Assembly: GCA_016185205.1 (NCBI GenBank)
Contig: JACPOA010000020.1
Location: 62,001 to 126,000 of the forward strand
Length of the DNA: 64,000 nt
Direction: 5' to 3'
Origin: Hyphomicrobiales bacterium
GTDB taxonomy: Bacteria; Pseudomonadota; Alphaproteobacteria; Rhizobiales; Xanthobacteraceae
Below are positions 54,027-63,036 of the stretch, one piece after another. A program made the position numbers and the translations under genes. How positions within the stretch are numbered: the stretch's first letter is position 1; each line of letters opens with the position of its first letter. Under the pieces are notes generated by a model that saw only the letters and a program-made list of their open reading frames with translations, had not been told where the DNA came from and searched no databases.

Positions 54027-54634
54027 GGCTGGTCGTCTAAGCGATCAGAGCTTGGCGTAAGCCTTTTCATCCGCTTCGCCGGACCACAAGGTATGCTGTC
54101 CTACAGTTATCCCATCCCATGCCGAGGGGCGTCTGATCAAGCGTCTCCAGATGCGGGGTGGGGAGCGGTGGCCGGGCGGGGGCGTCGGAGATGCGGCGCC
54201 AGTTTCCCCTCCCGGCGGTCCAAGCCGCTTCGTCCTGGCGCACCAGCCGTGCGCCACTGGGCCCCATTTGACGGCGGAGCCAAGCGACTGGCCAAAGGTT
54301 AGCCGCTCCGTCCGGGCCCGCAGCGGTGGATAGGCGCTTTAGCTCAAGAGAGCGCCTGAAAGGTCAGTCCACCGGGGGCGGAGCGGAGCAAGCCTCAAAC
54401 ACCGCGCGCGGGACGCCTTGGGTGTTGGCGGACTTGCGGCTTGCCGCGCCGAAGCTCGCAAGAGCGAAGGCGGGCAATTCGGATTTCGACAAGCCTCGAT
54501 GTCGCGAGGCGTCGAGGTCCGTGGGTCCTCCGGGACCCTGGCGTCCCGCGCGCCCTCGGTACTTTCGGGGTGCGACGGATGGAATTCAGACGACGGCTTG
54601 CCCGGGGCCGAAGAAAACTGGGCGGCGGAGCGTT
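54027..54634. other. Gene-poor region with hairpins
   Basis: No convincing gene is found over about 600 bp; the frames present have no family-like sequence or ribosome site. A hairpin, AGGCGCT (54332-54338) with AGCGCCT (54351-54357), is present. The stretch at 54380-54470 (AACACCGCGCGCGGGACGCC) looks like a sequence I recall as recurrent in Bradyrhizobium intergenic DNA. It may hold toxin-antitoxin debris or a dispersed element. Confidence 0.4.
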
Positions 54635-54686
54635 GGCTTTTTCTTATCCCTTCCCTGCCCGCAAGCGGGGGAGGGATAAGAAAGCC
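54635..54686. repeat. Long imperfect hairpin beside the SDR gene
   Basis: GGCTTT-TT-CTTATCCC (54635-54650) pairs with GGGATAAGAAAGCC (54672-54685). Inside it, CCCGC and GCGGG flank an AA loop. It abuts the stop codon of the minus-strand SDR gene and probably ends that transcript. Similar CCCTCCCC-GCAAGCGGG-type palindromes are dispersed in related genomes. Confidence 0.55.
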
Positions 54687-54687
54687 C

Positions 54688-55440
54688 TCACACATGCTGC
54701 CCGCCATTGATGTGAATCTCGGCGCCGTTAACATACGAGCTCGTCTCCGTGCACAGCACGTAGATGATCTTGGCCACTTCGTCGGGCGTGCCGAGCCGCT
54801 GCAGCGGGATCTGCTCGACGATCTTGTCGGTGCCGGGCGAAAGAATTGGCGTGTCGATCTCGCCGGGCGCGATGGCGTTGACGCGGATGCCGAGCCGGCC
54901 GAAGTCGCTCGCCATCTCGCGCGTGAGCGAAGCCAGCGCCGCCTTCGACGTTGCATAAGCCGCGCCGGCGAACGGATGCACGCGCGAGCCGGCGATCGAG
55001 GTGACGTTCACCACCGAGCCCTTCACCGCTTTGAGTTCATCGACCAGTCCGCGCGCCAGCATGATCGGCGCGAAGAAATTCACCTGGAACACATGGTGCC
55101 AGACGTCGATGACCGTATCGAGCGAACCGAGCCGCGCGCCGGCCTCGGCCTTGGGCGAAATCGCGGCATTGTTGACCAGCGCATGCAACTCGTGGGTGTC
55201 GAGGCGGCGCCTGATCTCCTCGATCGCGGAGAGCGTGTTGGCTTCGTCGGCGAGGTCGACCTGGATGTGATCTTCCGGGCCGGCGTCCCACGGGCAGTTC
55301 TCGGGAAAGCCGTGGCGCGAACAGGTGATCACGCGCCAGCCGGCGGCCGAGAAGCGCTTGACGGTGGCGTGCCCGATGCCGCGGCTCGCCCCGGTCAGGA
55401 GCAGCGTACGGCGCGGCTGGTTCGATGAAGAAGTCGGCAT
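54688..55440 (-). CDS. SDR-family oxidoreductase
   Basis: A 250-residue NAD(P)-dependent short-chain dehydrogenase. The cofactor motif TGASRGIG is at about 16-23, NNAAI follows, and the catalytic Ser/Tyr/Lys set is in VTSIAGSRVHPFAGAAYATSK. The end VNGAEIHINGGQHV is typical of FabG-like enzymes. The substrate is unknown. It lies 14 bp downstream of pdxH on the same strand. Confidence 0.9.
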   Translation of the reverse strand: MPTSSSNQPRRTLLLTGASRGIGHATVKRFSAAGWRVITCSRHGFPENCPWDAGPEDHIQVDLADEANTLSAIEEIRRRLDTHELHALVNNAAISPKAEAGARLGSLDTVIDVWHHVFQVNFFAPIMLARGLVDELKAVKGSVVNVTSIAGSRVHPFAGAAYATSKAALASLTREMASDFGRLGIRVNAIAPGEIDTPILSPGTDKIVEQIPLQRLGTPDEVAKIIYVLCTETSSYVNGAEIHINGGQHV

Positions 55441-55454
55441 TTGATCTTTCTAGC

Positions 55455-56096
55455 TTATGGATAGAGCCGCGTCTTGCTCCAGGGCGCGCCCAGGCGCTGG
55501 CGGCGGAATTCGATGCGGTCGTGCAGGCGGAACGGCCGGTCCTGCCAGAATTCCATGCGCAGCGACACGATCCGGTAGCCCGACCAGTTGGGTGGCCGCG
55601 GCACCGTGCCGATGGCGTATTTGGCGGCATAGAGCGCCACCGCCTTCTCGAAGGCGAGCCGGCTTTCCAGCGGCGACGACTGCTTGCTGGCCCAGGCGCC
55701 GATCTGCGCCTGTTTCGCCCGGCTGGCGAAATAGGCGTCGGCCTCGGCGGTACTGACGCGCTCGACCGGCCCACGCACGCGCACCTGCCGGTTCAGCGAC
55801 TTCCAGTGGAACACCAGCGCGGCCAGCGGCCGGGCGTCCAATTCTCGCCCTTTTGGGCTGTCCATATTGGTATAGAAAACGAATCCGCGTTCATCCACGC
55901 CCTTGAGCAGCACCATGCGGGCATTGGGGGCGCCGTCGGCATCGACGGTGGCCAGCGTCATGGCGGTGGGATCGCGCGGTTCGGCGGCGCTGGCATCCTT
56001 CAGCCAGGCGGTAAACAGCGCCAAAGGCTCGTCGGCGGCGGTGAAATCACCACTCGTTAACCAGCTTGGGTGTTCAATCGGAGTCGTATTGGACAT
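55455..56096 (-). CDS. pdxH: Pyridoxamine 5'-phosphate oxidase
   Basis: A 213-residue FMN enzyme for the last step of pyridoxal phosphate formation. Family marks are [53 protein letters not shown] and ending [13 protein letters not shown] 56096 ([11 protein letters not shown]) is preferred because relatives start there; an upstream ATG at 56135 adds 13 residues. With that choice its start codon abuts the first ATG of the divergent surface-protein gene. Confidence 0.93.
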   Translation of the reverse strand: MSNTTPIEHPSWLTSGDFTAADEPLALFTAWLKDASAAEPRDPTAMTLATVDADGAPNARMVLLKGVDERGFVFYTNMDSPKGRELDARPLAALVFHWKSLNRQVRVRGPVERVSTAEADAYFASRAKQAQIGAWASKQSSPLESRLAFEKAVALYAAKYAIGTVPRPPNWSGYRIVSLRMEFWQDRPFRLHDRIEFRRQRLGAPWSKTRLYP

Positions 56097-56612
56097 ATGC
56101 GGAGCGCTTGCGTGGTCGGTCTTGTGACCCGTCATTACCAGTGGCGTCTATATAGTGGAACTGGCCGCTCGCGCCTATGGCGTGGGCTGGCGGCGTCCGC
56201 CGCTCTGGCGCTGGCCTTGGCCGTCGGCGGCTGCAGCCTGTCCGGCCAGCTCGATTCGGTGTTCGGCGGCAGCGACAAGTCGGACAGCACCGGCTCGATC
56301 ACGCCGCCGCCCGGCACCAAGGCTGGCGAACTGCCGCCCGACGCCGATCTCGCCTTTGCGCGCATCGCCGTCAGCGAAGTGCTCAATCGCGGCGGCAAGG
56401 ACGCCAGCCAGCCCTGGGAAAATCCGCGCTCGGGCGCGCGCGGCACCGTCACCCCGATCGCCGCGGCCTACACCCAGGACGGCCACACCTGCCGCGATTT
56501 CCTGGCGAGCTATGTGAGCGGCAGTTCGCAGTCTTGGCTGCAGGGCGAAGCCTGCAAGCAAGCCAAGGGCGCCTGGGAAGTGCGCACGCTCAAGCCCTGG
56601 AAGCGGTCGTAA
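56097..56612 (+). CDS. RT0821/Lpp0805-family surface lipoprotein
   Basis: About 171 residues from ATG 56097; GTG 56124 is an alternative and the ribosome site is poor for both. The hydrophobic stretch ending [11 protein letters not shown] is a lipoprotein signal. The domain at the end ([50 protein letters not shown]) matches the 17-kDa surface-antigen type called RT0821/Lpp0805. It is probably an outer-membrane lipoprotein of unknown role. Confidence 0.82.
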   Translation: MRSACVVGLVTRHYQWRLYSGTGRSRLWRGLAASAALALALAVGGCSLSGQLDSVFGGSDKSDSTGSITPPPGTKAGELPPDADLAFARIAVSEVLNRGGKDASQPWENPRSGARGTVTPIAAAYTQDGHTCRDFLASYVSGSSQSWLQGEACKQAKGAWEVRTLKPWKRS

Positions 56613-56748
56613 GCGGCTAACGCTCGCGCACCGAAGCCCGCAAGGGCGTAGGTGCGTTGCATCCGGGCGATTGGAACCCCACATTGATGTCAGCGAGTCG
56701 CCGGTGTTGCGCCGGCGACGTGGGGGTTTTCACGGGAGTTTGGACGCG

Positions 56749-57738
56749 ATGCGCGACCCCTACACCATTCTGGGGGTTTCCAAGGGTGCGAGCGAGGCCG
56801 AGATCAAGAGCGCCTACCGGCGCCTGGCCAAGAAGCTGCATCCCGACGCCAACAAGCACGATCCGAAGGCGGCCTCGCGCTTCGCCGAGCTCAATGCCGC
56901 CTATGAAATTGCCGGCGACGACGACAAGCGCAAGGCCTTCGATCGCGGCGAGATCGACGCCGAGGGCAAGCCGCGCTTCCAGGGGTTTGCCGGCGCGCAG
57001 CCGGGCGGCGGCGGTTTCGGGCAGGGCGGAAGTCAGTTTGAGAGTTTCAGCTACGGCCCCGACGGCTTCCAACGGCGGGGAGCCGGCGGCGGCGGATTTC
57101 AAGGCGGCGGTTTCGAGGACCTGCTGCGCGGCATGTTCGGCAATGCGGGGCGCGGCGGCGCCCGCACGTCGTTCGAGCCGGAGGATTTCGGCGCGGCTAC
57201 GACCGGGCAGGACCTGCTCGCCAGCCTCACCATTTCGCTCGCCGACGCCGCCAAGGGCACCAAGACCCGCGTGCACCTGCCGACCGGCAAGGACGTCGAG
57301 GTCAAGATCCCGGCCGGCCTTGCCGGCGGCCAGCAGATCAGGCTCAAGGGCCAGGGCTGGCCGAGCGCGTCCGGCAGGGCCGGCGATGCGCTGATCACGG
57401 TCAACGTCGCGCCGCATCCGGTGTTCACGCCGGATGGCGCCGATCTGCGGCTCGATCTGCCGATCACGCTCTACGAAGCGGTGCTCGGCGGCAAGGTGCG
57501 CGTGCCCACGCTCGATGGCGCGGTCGAATTGGCGATTCCACCGGGCACCGATTCCGGCCGCACCTTCCGGCTCAAGGGCAAGGGCCTCAAGGCCAAGATT
57601 GACAACGAGGCCGGCGCCGGCGATCTGCTCGCCACCGTGCGCATCGCGCTGCCCGAGCACGCCAGCGATGAGCTCAAGGAGCTGATGCGCAAGCTGCGCG
57701 ACAAGACGCCGTACGATCCGCGCAGCGATCTGGAGTGA
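56749..57738 (+). CDS. DnaJ-family co-chaperone (CbpA-like)
   Basis: A 329-residue J-domain protein that stimulates DnaK. The J domain (1-66) has YTILGVSKGASEAEIKSAYR and the HPD motif in KKLHPDANK. A Gly/Phe-rich linker (80-145) and the two-barrel C-terminal substrate domain follow (VHLPTGKDVEVKIPAGLAGG, LPITLYEAVLGGKVRVPTLD). The zinc-finger domain of true DnaJ is absent, so it is of the CbpA/DjlA-like class. ATG 56749 is chosen by homology. Confidence 0.92.
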   Translation: MRDPYTILGVSKGASEAEIKSAYRRLAKKLHPDANKHDPKAASRFAELNAAYEIAGDDDKRKAFDRGEIDAEGKPRFQGFAGAQPGGGGFGQGGSQFESFSYGPDGFQRRGAGGGGFQGGGFEDLLRGMFGNAGRGGARTSFEPEDFGAATTGQDLLASLTISLADAAKGTKTRVHLPTGKDVEVKIPAGLAGGQQIRLKGQGWPSASGRAGDALITVNVAPHPVFTPDGADLRLDLPITLYEAVLGGKVRVPTLDGAVELAIPPGTDSGRTFRLKGKGLKAKIDNEAGAGDLLATVRIALPEHASDELKELMRKLRDKTPYDPRSDLE

Positions 57739-57741
57739 GCG

Positions 57742-58536
57742 CTAGGACTTCTTGGCGCCGCTCTTGTCGACCTGCTCGTAGACCGTCTTGGTGACCGTCT
57801 CCAGCCGCTCGCGGTCGGCCGGGCCGCTCACCACATAGGCGACCTTGTCGTCCACCCAATAGAACGCGGCGAAGCGATCGATGCTCTTGAAGCGCAGCGC
57901 GGTCTGCGTCGTGGTGGTGTTGGCGCAGTAGATGGTGAAACGCTCGCCTGAGGGGCCCTCATACATGTAGAAGGCGGCCGCACCGGTCGGGCCGGGCAGC
58001 AGCCGGCCGCCGACCAGCTTCAAGCCGATCGATTGCAAGTCGGGAATGCGCAGTTCGGAGCCGAGCCGCTTCGATAGCCATTGCGTCAAATGCGGCCGCT
58101 CGCTGCCGGGCACCTCGACCGGATGACGCACCTCGACCACGTAGAGCTTGTAAGCGTCGAGCGCCTCGGCGGTGAAGGTGTCGAAGCCGGTCGGCGCCGC
58201 GGCCGACGCACCATGCGCGAACCAGCCGACCGCGCCGCCAAACACAAAGGCAATGAGCGCGGCGGCCGTGGCCATCGCCGCCAAATGACGGCCGCTGGCG
58301 CGGTCGCGCCGCAGCACCTGGTCGAGCTTGATGCGGTCCGGCACCGGCTCGTGGGCGACGGCGCCGTAGCGCGCGCGGATACTGTCCGCCTGCGTGCGCC
58401 AGGCGCCGACCTGCGCGGCAGCGTCGGCATGCGTGGCAAGCCAGGCGGTGACGGCCTCCTGGCGGTCGGCCGGCAATTCGCCGTCGACGAAGGCGTGCAG
58501 TTCTTCCTCGGTCACGGATGAATCGCGATCGATCAT
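57742..58536 (-). CDS. Membrane anti-sigma factor
   Basis: A 264-residue inner-membrane regulator paired with the ECF sigma factor encoded 16 bp upstream. The N-terminal helix (TEEELHAFVDGELPADRQEA) is the anti-sigma domain, but the zinc-binding cysteines of the ZAS type are missing. One membrane helix lies at about 85-107, followed by a periplasmic domain (YVVEVRHPVEVPGSERPHLT, FAAFYWVDDKVAYVVSGP). Such factors release the sigma factor on an envelope cue. Confidence 0.86.
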   Translation of the reverse strand: MIDRDSSVTEEELHAFVDGELPADRQEAVTAWLATHADAAAQVGAWRTQADSIRARYGAVAHEPVPDRIKLDQVLRRDRASGRHLAAMATAAALIAFVFGGAVGWFAHGASAAAPTGFDTFTAEALDAYKLYVVEVRHPVEVPGSERPHLTQWLSKRLGSELRIPDLQSIGLKLVGGRLLPGPTGAAAFYMYEGPSGERFTIYCANTTTTQTALRFKSIDRFAAFYWVDDKVAYVVSGPADRERLETVTKTVYEQVDKSGAKKS

Positions 58537-58552
58537 GGCTTCACCCTTTTTC

Positions 58553-59095
58553 TCATTTCACACGACGGAGCGCCGGGCGCCCGTTGTCGAGATAGTTTTT
58601 GATCTGTACGCGCGCACGCGCCAGGCGGGACATCACGGTACCGATCGGCACGCCTTGCACGTCCGCCACTTCGCGGTAGCTGAGGCCCTCCAGCACCACC
58701 AGCAGCAAGGCATTGCGCTGGTCCTCCACCAGCGCGGCGAGCGCGCGTTCGATATCGCGCCCGCCCGCTTCCGGACCTGCCAAGTCCGGTGCGTCGTTAT
58801 CTTCGAGTGGCGACAGCGGCGGCCGCCGCGACAGCGAGCGCAGCCGGTTGCGGTTGAGATTGGTCAGGATCGTGTACAGCCAGCTGCGCACCTCGTCGCC
58901 ATGGAACAGGTGCTCGGAACGCAGCGCCCGCACCAGCGTGTCCTGCACCAGGTCGTCGGCGATGTCGGAATCCCGCGTCAGGGCGCGCGCATAGCGCCGC
59001 AACGCCGGAATGGTCGCCTCGACATTCTGCCGGAACGTGGCCAAGCCTTCCCCCTTTGAATTCCGCAAACCGGATCGGTCCCGAATGATGGGCAT
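58553..59095 (-). CDS. ECF-family RNA polymerase sigma factor
   Basis: A 180-residue sigma-70 group 4 protein. Region 2 shows RRYARALTRDSDIADDLVQD and RSWLYTILTNLNRNRLR; region 4 shows NALLLVVLEGLSYREVADVQ and GVPIGTVMSRLARAR. It is followed 16 bp later by its likely anti-sigma factor. Stress or envelope control is expected; the regulon is unknown. It is not the EcfG general stress sigma, since no phyR or nepR is adjacent. Confidence 0.9.
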   Translation of the reverse strand: MPIIRDRSGLRNSKGEGLATFRQNVEATIPALRRYARALTRDSDIADDLVQDTLVRALRSEHLFHGDEVRSWLYTILTNLNRNRLRSLSRRPPLSPLEDNDAPDLAGPEAGGRDIERALAALVEDQRNALLLVVLEGLSYREVADVQGVPIGTVMSRLARARVQIKNYLDNGRPALRRVK

Positions 59096-59266
59096 CCGAC
59101 CGTCGTGTCGTCACTGCCAGGAAAACCCCTCAATCCCTATCATATTCCAGGCAACGAATTGAATTAACGAAGATAGCCGGTCGCGGCGGCCGCTTTGCTT
59201 GATGGTCCCATGACCCTATGCCATACGAAAGCGGCCGGCGTTCACCGGCCAAGAACGGGGCAGGGA

Positions 59267-60079
59267 ATGGCGGAAACCTCGGGGCTGATGCGCGGCAAGC
59301 GCGGGCTGATCATGGGCGTGGCCAACAACCGCTCGATCGCCTGGGGTATCGCGCGCGCCTGCCGCGATCATGGCGCCGACCTCGCCTTCACCTACCAGGG
59401 CGAGGCGCTGAAAAAGCGCGTGGAGCCGCTGGCCGAGGAGGTTGACGGGCTGGTGGTCGGCCATTGCGACGTCACCGATCCGGCGAGCTTGGACGCGGTG
59501 TTCGCCGCCGTGAAGTCGGCCTGGGGCTCGCTCGATTTCGTGCTGCACGCCATCGCCTTTTCCGACAAGGATCAGCTCGACGGCCGCTACGTCGACCTCA
59601 CCGAGGACAATTTCATCAAGACCATGGTGGTGAGCTGCTACTCGTTCACGGCCATCGCCCAGCGCGCCGAGAAGCTGATGACCAATGGCGGCTCACTGCT
59701 CACGCTGACTTATTACGGCGCCGAGAAATGGATGCCGCATTACAACGTGATGGGGCTGGCCAAGGCCGCGCTCGAATCCTCGGTGCGCTATCTCGCCGCC
59801 GATCTTGGCGCCAAGAACATCCGGGTCAACGCCATCTCGTCCGGCCCGATCAAGACGTTGGCCGCCTCCGGCATCGGCGATTTCCGCTACATCCTGAAGT
59901 GGAACGAATACAACACCCCGATGCGGCGCAATGTAACGCTGGAGGATGTCGGCAAGGCCGGCGTTTATTTCCTCTCCGACATGGCGAGCGGAGTGACCGG
60001 CGAAGTGCATCACGTCGACGCCGGCTACCACATCGTCGGCATCAAGCATCCCGACGCGCCGGATTTCACGGTTAAATAG
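59267..60079 (+). CDS. fabI: Enoyl-[acyl-carrier-protein] reductase (NADH)
   Basis: A 270-residue enzyme for the last reduction in each round of fatty acid elongation. FabI marks are GVANNRSIAWGIA, the catalytic Tyr pair and Lys in TYYGAEKWMPHYNVMGLAKA (Tyr-X6-Lys), and SSGPIKTLAASGI. ATG 59267 follows GCAGGG; the open frame to 59195 adds a non-family extension. It leads the fabI-phosphatase-aroC-ribB operon. Confidence 0.95.
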   Translation: MAETSGLMRGKRGLIMGVANNRSIAWGIARACRDHGADLAFTYQGEALKKRVEPLAEEVDGLVVGHCDVTDPASLDAVFAAVKSAWGSLDFVLHAIAFSDKDQLDGRYVDLTEDNFIKTMVVSCYSFTAIAQRAEKLMTNGGSLLTLTYYGAEKWMPHYNVMGLAKAALESSVRYLAADLGAKNIRVNAISSGPIKTLAASGIGDFRYILKWNEYNTPMRRNVTLEDVGKAGVYFLSDMASGVTGEVHHVDAGYHIVGIKHPDAPDFTVK

Positions 60080-60082
60080 CGC

Positions 60083-60694
60083 ATGATCCCGGCGCGGTCG
60101 CAGCCGACCGTCTATTACATCCGCCACGGCGAAACCGACTGGAACGTCGCCGGCCGCCTGCAAGGCCGCCGCGACGTGCCGCTCAATGCGCGCGGCCGCG
60201 CGCAAGGCACGCAGTGTGGCGAAATCCTACGCGACCTGCTGGCGCGTGACGGCCGCGATGCCGCCGCTCTCGATTACGTATCGAGCCCGCTTCAGCGCGC
60301 CTGTGCAACCATGGAACTGGTGCGCCCGGCGCTCGCTCTGCCGGCTAGCGGCTACCGGATCGAGCCGCGACTCATCGAAATCGCCTTCGGCGACTGGGAA
60401 GGCTTCACCATCGCGCAATTGCACAACCGCGACCCGCAGCGCATCGCGCAGCGCGAGCACGACAAGTGGCACTTCCTGCCGCCGGGCGGGGAGAGCTACG
60501 AGATGGTCTCAGCTCGCATGCGTGACTGGTACGAAAGCCTTGACCGAGACACGGTGGCGACCGCCCATGGCGGCACCGCGCGCGGGCTGATGGCGGTCCT
60601 CGGCATCGCCAAGCCGGCGGCGGCCCCCTTGGTCGATATCGTGCAGGGCGAGGTCTACGTATTCGCGGGCGGCAAGTTGAGCCGATACGCCTGA
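60083..60694 (+). CDS. Histidine phosphatase family protein
   Basis: A 203-residue phosphoglycerate-mutase-like phosphatase. The phospho-His motif YIRHGETDWN, the acid/base region IEIAFGDWEG and the second His in VATAHGGTARGL are present. The specific substrate is unclear. It starts 3 bp after fabI and lies 48 bp before aroC, an arrangement I recall from Bradyrhizobium-like genomes. Confidence 0.9.
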   Translation: MIPARSQPTVYYIRHGETDWNVAGRLQGRRDVPLNARGRAQGTQCGEILRDLLARDGRDAAALDYVSSPLQRACATMELVRPALALPASGYRIEPRLIEIAFGDWEGFTIAQLHNRDPQRIAQREHDKWHFLPPGGESYEMVSARMRDWYESLDRDTVATAHGGTARGLMAVLGIAKPAAAPLVDIVQGEVYVFAGGKLSRYA

Positions 60695-60742
60695 TACGGC
60701 AGCCTATTTGACCGCCGCGGCGGCGCGCGGTACGGAACTGCC

Positions 60743-61864
60743 ATGTCGTTCAATACCTTCGGCCATCTGTTCCGGTTCACCAGCTTCGGCGAAAGCCACG
60801 GGGCGGCGATCGGCTGCGTGGTCGACGGCTGCCCGCCGCGCATTCCGCTGCAGGCCGCCGATATCCAGAAGTATCTCGACAAGCGGCGGCCGGGGCAGTC
60901 GCGCTTCACCACCCAGCGGCAGGAGCCGGACACGGTGAAAATCCTGTCCGGCGTGTTTTCCGACGAGCGCAGCGGCGGTCAGCTGACCACCGGCACCCCG
61001 ATCATGCTGCTGATCGAGAACGTCGACCAGCGTTCGAAGGATTATTCCGAGATCAAGGACAAGTACCGCCCCGGCCACGCCGGCTACACCTACGACGTCA
61101 AATACGGGTTGCACGATTATCGCGGCGGCGGGCGCGCCTCGGCGCGCGAGACCGCGGCGCGCGTCGCGGCCGGCAGCATCGCGCGCAAGATCGTGCCGGG
61201 CCTCTCCGTGCGCGGCGCGCTGGTGCAGATGGGCCCGCACAAGATCGATCGCGCGCGCTGGGACTGGAACGAGGTCGACAACAACCCGTTCTTCTGCCCA
61301 GACCCCGTGCAGGCGAAGTTCTTCGAGGACTATCTCGACGGCGTGCGCAAGGCCGGCTCATCCTGCGGCGCGGTGATCGAGGTCGTGGCGGAAGGCGTGC
61401 CGGCTGGCCTGGGCGCGCCGGTCTATGCCAAGCTCGATGGCGATCTGGCCTCCGCGCTCATGGGCATCAATGCGGTCAAGGGTGTGGAGATTGGCGACGG
61501 CTTCGGCGTTGCCGCGCTCAGCGGCGAGGACAATGCCGACGAGATGCGCATGGGGAATGAAAACAAGCCGGTGTTCCTGTCCAACCACGCCGGCGGCATT
61601 CTCGGCGGCATTTCGAGCGGCCAGCCGATCGTCGTGCGCATGGCGGTCAAGCCGACCTCGTCGATCCTGACGCCGCGCAAGACCGTCGACCGCCACGGCC
61701 GCGATACCGATATCGTCACCAAAGGCCGCCACGATCCTTGCGTCGGCATCCGCGCGGTGCCGATTGGCGAGGCGATGATGGCATGCGTGCTGGCCGACCA
61801 CTATCTGATGCATCGCGGTCAGGTCGGCGAGGGAACGGCGTGGCCGTTCAAGCCCGGTACTTGA
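60743..61864 (+). CDS. aroC: Chorismate synthase
   Basis: A 373-residue FMN-dependent enzyme that makes chorismate from EPSP, the last step of the shikimate pathway. Conserved motifs are [52 protein letters not shown] and [17 protein letters not shown]. The length is usual. It is followed by ribB with a 22-bp gap. Confidence 0.97.
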   Translation: MSFNTFGHLFRFTSFGESHGAAIGCVVDGCPPRIPLQAADIQKYLDKRRPGQSRFTTQRQEPDTVKILSGVFSDERSGGQLTTGTPIMLLIENVDQRSKDYSEIKDKYRPGHAGYTYDVKYGLHDYRGGGRASARETAARVAAGSIARKIVPGLSVRGALVQMGPHKIDRARWDWNEVDNNPFFCPDPVQAKFFEDYLDGVRKAGSSCGAVIEVVAEGVPAGLGAPVYAKLDGDLASALMGINAVKGVEIGDGFGVAALSGEDNADEMRMGNENKPVFLSNHAGGILGGISSGQPIVVRMAVKPTSSILTPRKTVDRHGRDTDIVTKGRHDPCVGIRAVPIGEAMMACVLADHYLMHRGQVGEGTAWPFKPGT

Positions 61865-61886
61865 CGCCCCGTTCGAGGTAAAATCA

Positions 61887-62975
61887 GTGTCCGATAGCCA
61901 CAGCAGAGTTGAAACGGCGATCAAGGCCTTCGCCAAGGGCGAGATCGTGGTCGTCACCGACGACGACGACCGCGAGAACGAGGGCGACCTGTTCGTCGCC
62001 GCCTCGCTCTGCACGCCGGAAAAGATGGCGTTCATCATCCGCAACACGTCGGGCATCGTCTGTGCGCCGCTCGGCATCGAGCACGCGCGCCGCCTGCATC
62101 TCGATCCGATGGTGAAGGAAAACGACGCGCCGCTCGGCACCGCCTTCACCGTCACGGTCGACGTGCGGCATGGCCTCACCACCGGCATCTCGGCCGAGGA
62201 GCGCTGCAACACGGTGCGCGCGCTCGCCAACGACAACAGCGGCGCCAACGATTTCGTGCGTCCCGGCCACGTGTTTCCGCTGGCCGCGCGCGAGGGCGGC
62301 GTGTTGATGCGCTCAGGCCATACCGAGGCCTGCGTCGATCTCTGCCGGCTGGCCGGTTTGCCGTCGGTCGGCGTGTTGTCCGAGCTAATGAAGGACGACG
62401 GCACCGTGATGCGCGGGCCGGAGGTCGCCGAATTCGCCGAGAGGCATAAATTGGTGCGAATTTCGATCGCCGAGCTGATTGCCTACCGGCAGAGCCGCGA
62501 CAAGCTGGTCGAGCGGGTCGGCGAATTCCAATTGGCCTCCGAGATCGGCACGCTCAACGGCTATGCTTACGTGACGCCGTTCGATCGCGTGCACCATATG
62601 GCCTTCGTCTATGGCGAGGTCGGCGACGGCAAGGCCGTGCTGGCGCGCCTGCATCGCGCCGACATCATCGGCGACGTATTCGGCGGCGCCAAATCGATTC
62701 GCGCCGCGCTCGCGCGCTTCAAGGCGGAAGGGCGCGGCGTCATCGTCTATCTGCGCGACGGCACCGCCGGCGTGCCGGTGGCGGAAATCCCGCATGGCGA
62801 CACCGGCACCGACGCCGCGCGCTCGCGGCAATGGCGCGAGGTCGGGCTCGGCGCGCAGATATTGAAAGACTTGCGCATTTCCTCGATCCGCCTGCTCACC
62901 TCCAGCAAGCGCACCTATGTGGGACTGGGCGGCTTCGGCATCGAGATCGCGTCGACCGAGCCGATCGAAAGCTGA
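61887..62975 (+). CDS. ribB: RibB with degenerate GTP cyclohydrolase II domain (RibBX-like)
   Basis: A 362-residue riboflavin-pathway protein. Residues 1-205 form an intact 3,4-dihydroxy-2-butanone-4-phosphate synthase (DDDDRENEGDLFVAA, SGHTEACVDLCRLAG, RGPEVAEFAERH). Residues about 215-355 resemble GTP cyclohydrolase II, but the zinc cysteines are gone: the usual CLTGDVF region reads HRADIIGDVFGGAKSIRAAL and there is no CxC. It therefore should make only the butanone phosphate, like RibBX described in Bradyrhizobium. The start is GTG 61887. No FMN riboswitch fits the 22-bp gap. Confidence 0.9.
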   Translation: MSDSHSRVETAIKAFAKGEIVVVTDDDDRENEGDLFVAASLCTPEKMAFIIRNTSGIVCAPLGIEHARRLHLDPMVKENDAPLGTAFTVTVDVRHGLTTGISAEERCNTVRALANDNSGANDFVRPGHVFPLAAREGGVLMRSGHTEACVDLCRLAGLPSVGVLSELMKDDGTVMRGPEVAEFAERHKLVRISIAELIAYRQSRDKLVERVGEFQLASEIGTLNGYAYVTPFDRVHHMAFVYGEVGDGKAVLARLHRADIIGDVFGGAKSIRAALARFKAEGRGVIVYLRDGTAGVPVAEIPHGDTGTDAARSRQWREVGLGAQILKDLRISSIRLLTSSKRTYVGLGGFGIEIASTEPIES

Positions 62976-63036
62976 GCGCAAGCAAAATTCGGCTGGCGGC
63001 CTTTTTTTTGCCGCGGCTCCGTGTCACCATTCTGCG

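Noticed and set aside
54045-54267. Minus-strand genes of about 65-70 residues in the gene-poor region
   Set aside because: Two overlapping frames, no ribosome site and low-complexity, family-less sequence.
61865-61886. FMN riboswitch before ribB
   Set aside because: Only 22 bp separate aroC and ribB, far too short, and no conserved element is visible.
62996-63014. Intrinsic terminator after ribB around the T8 run
   Set aside because: The T-run lies between the possible arms instead of after a stem, so a normal terminator hairpin is not supported.
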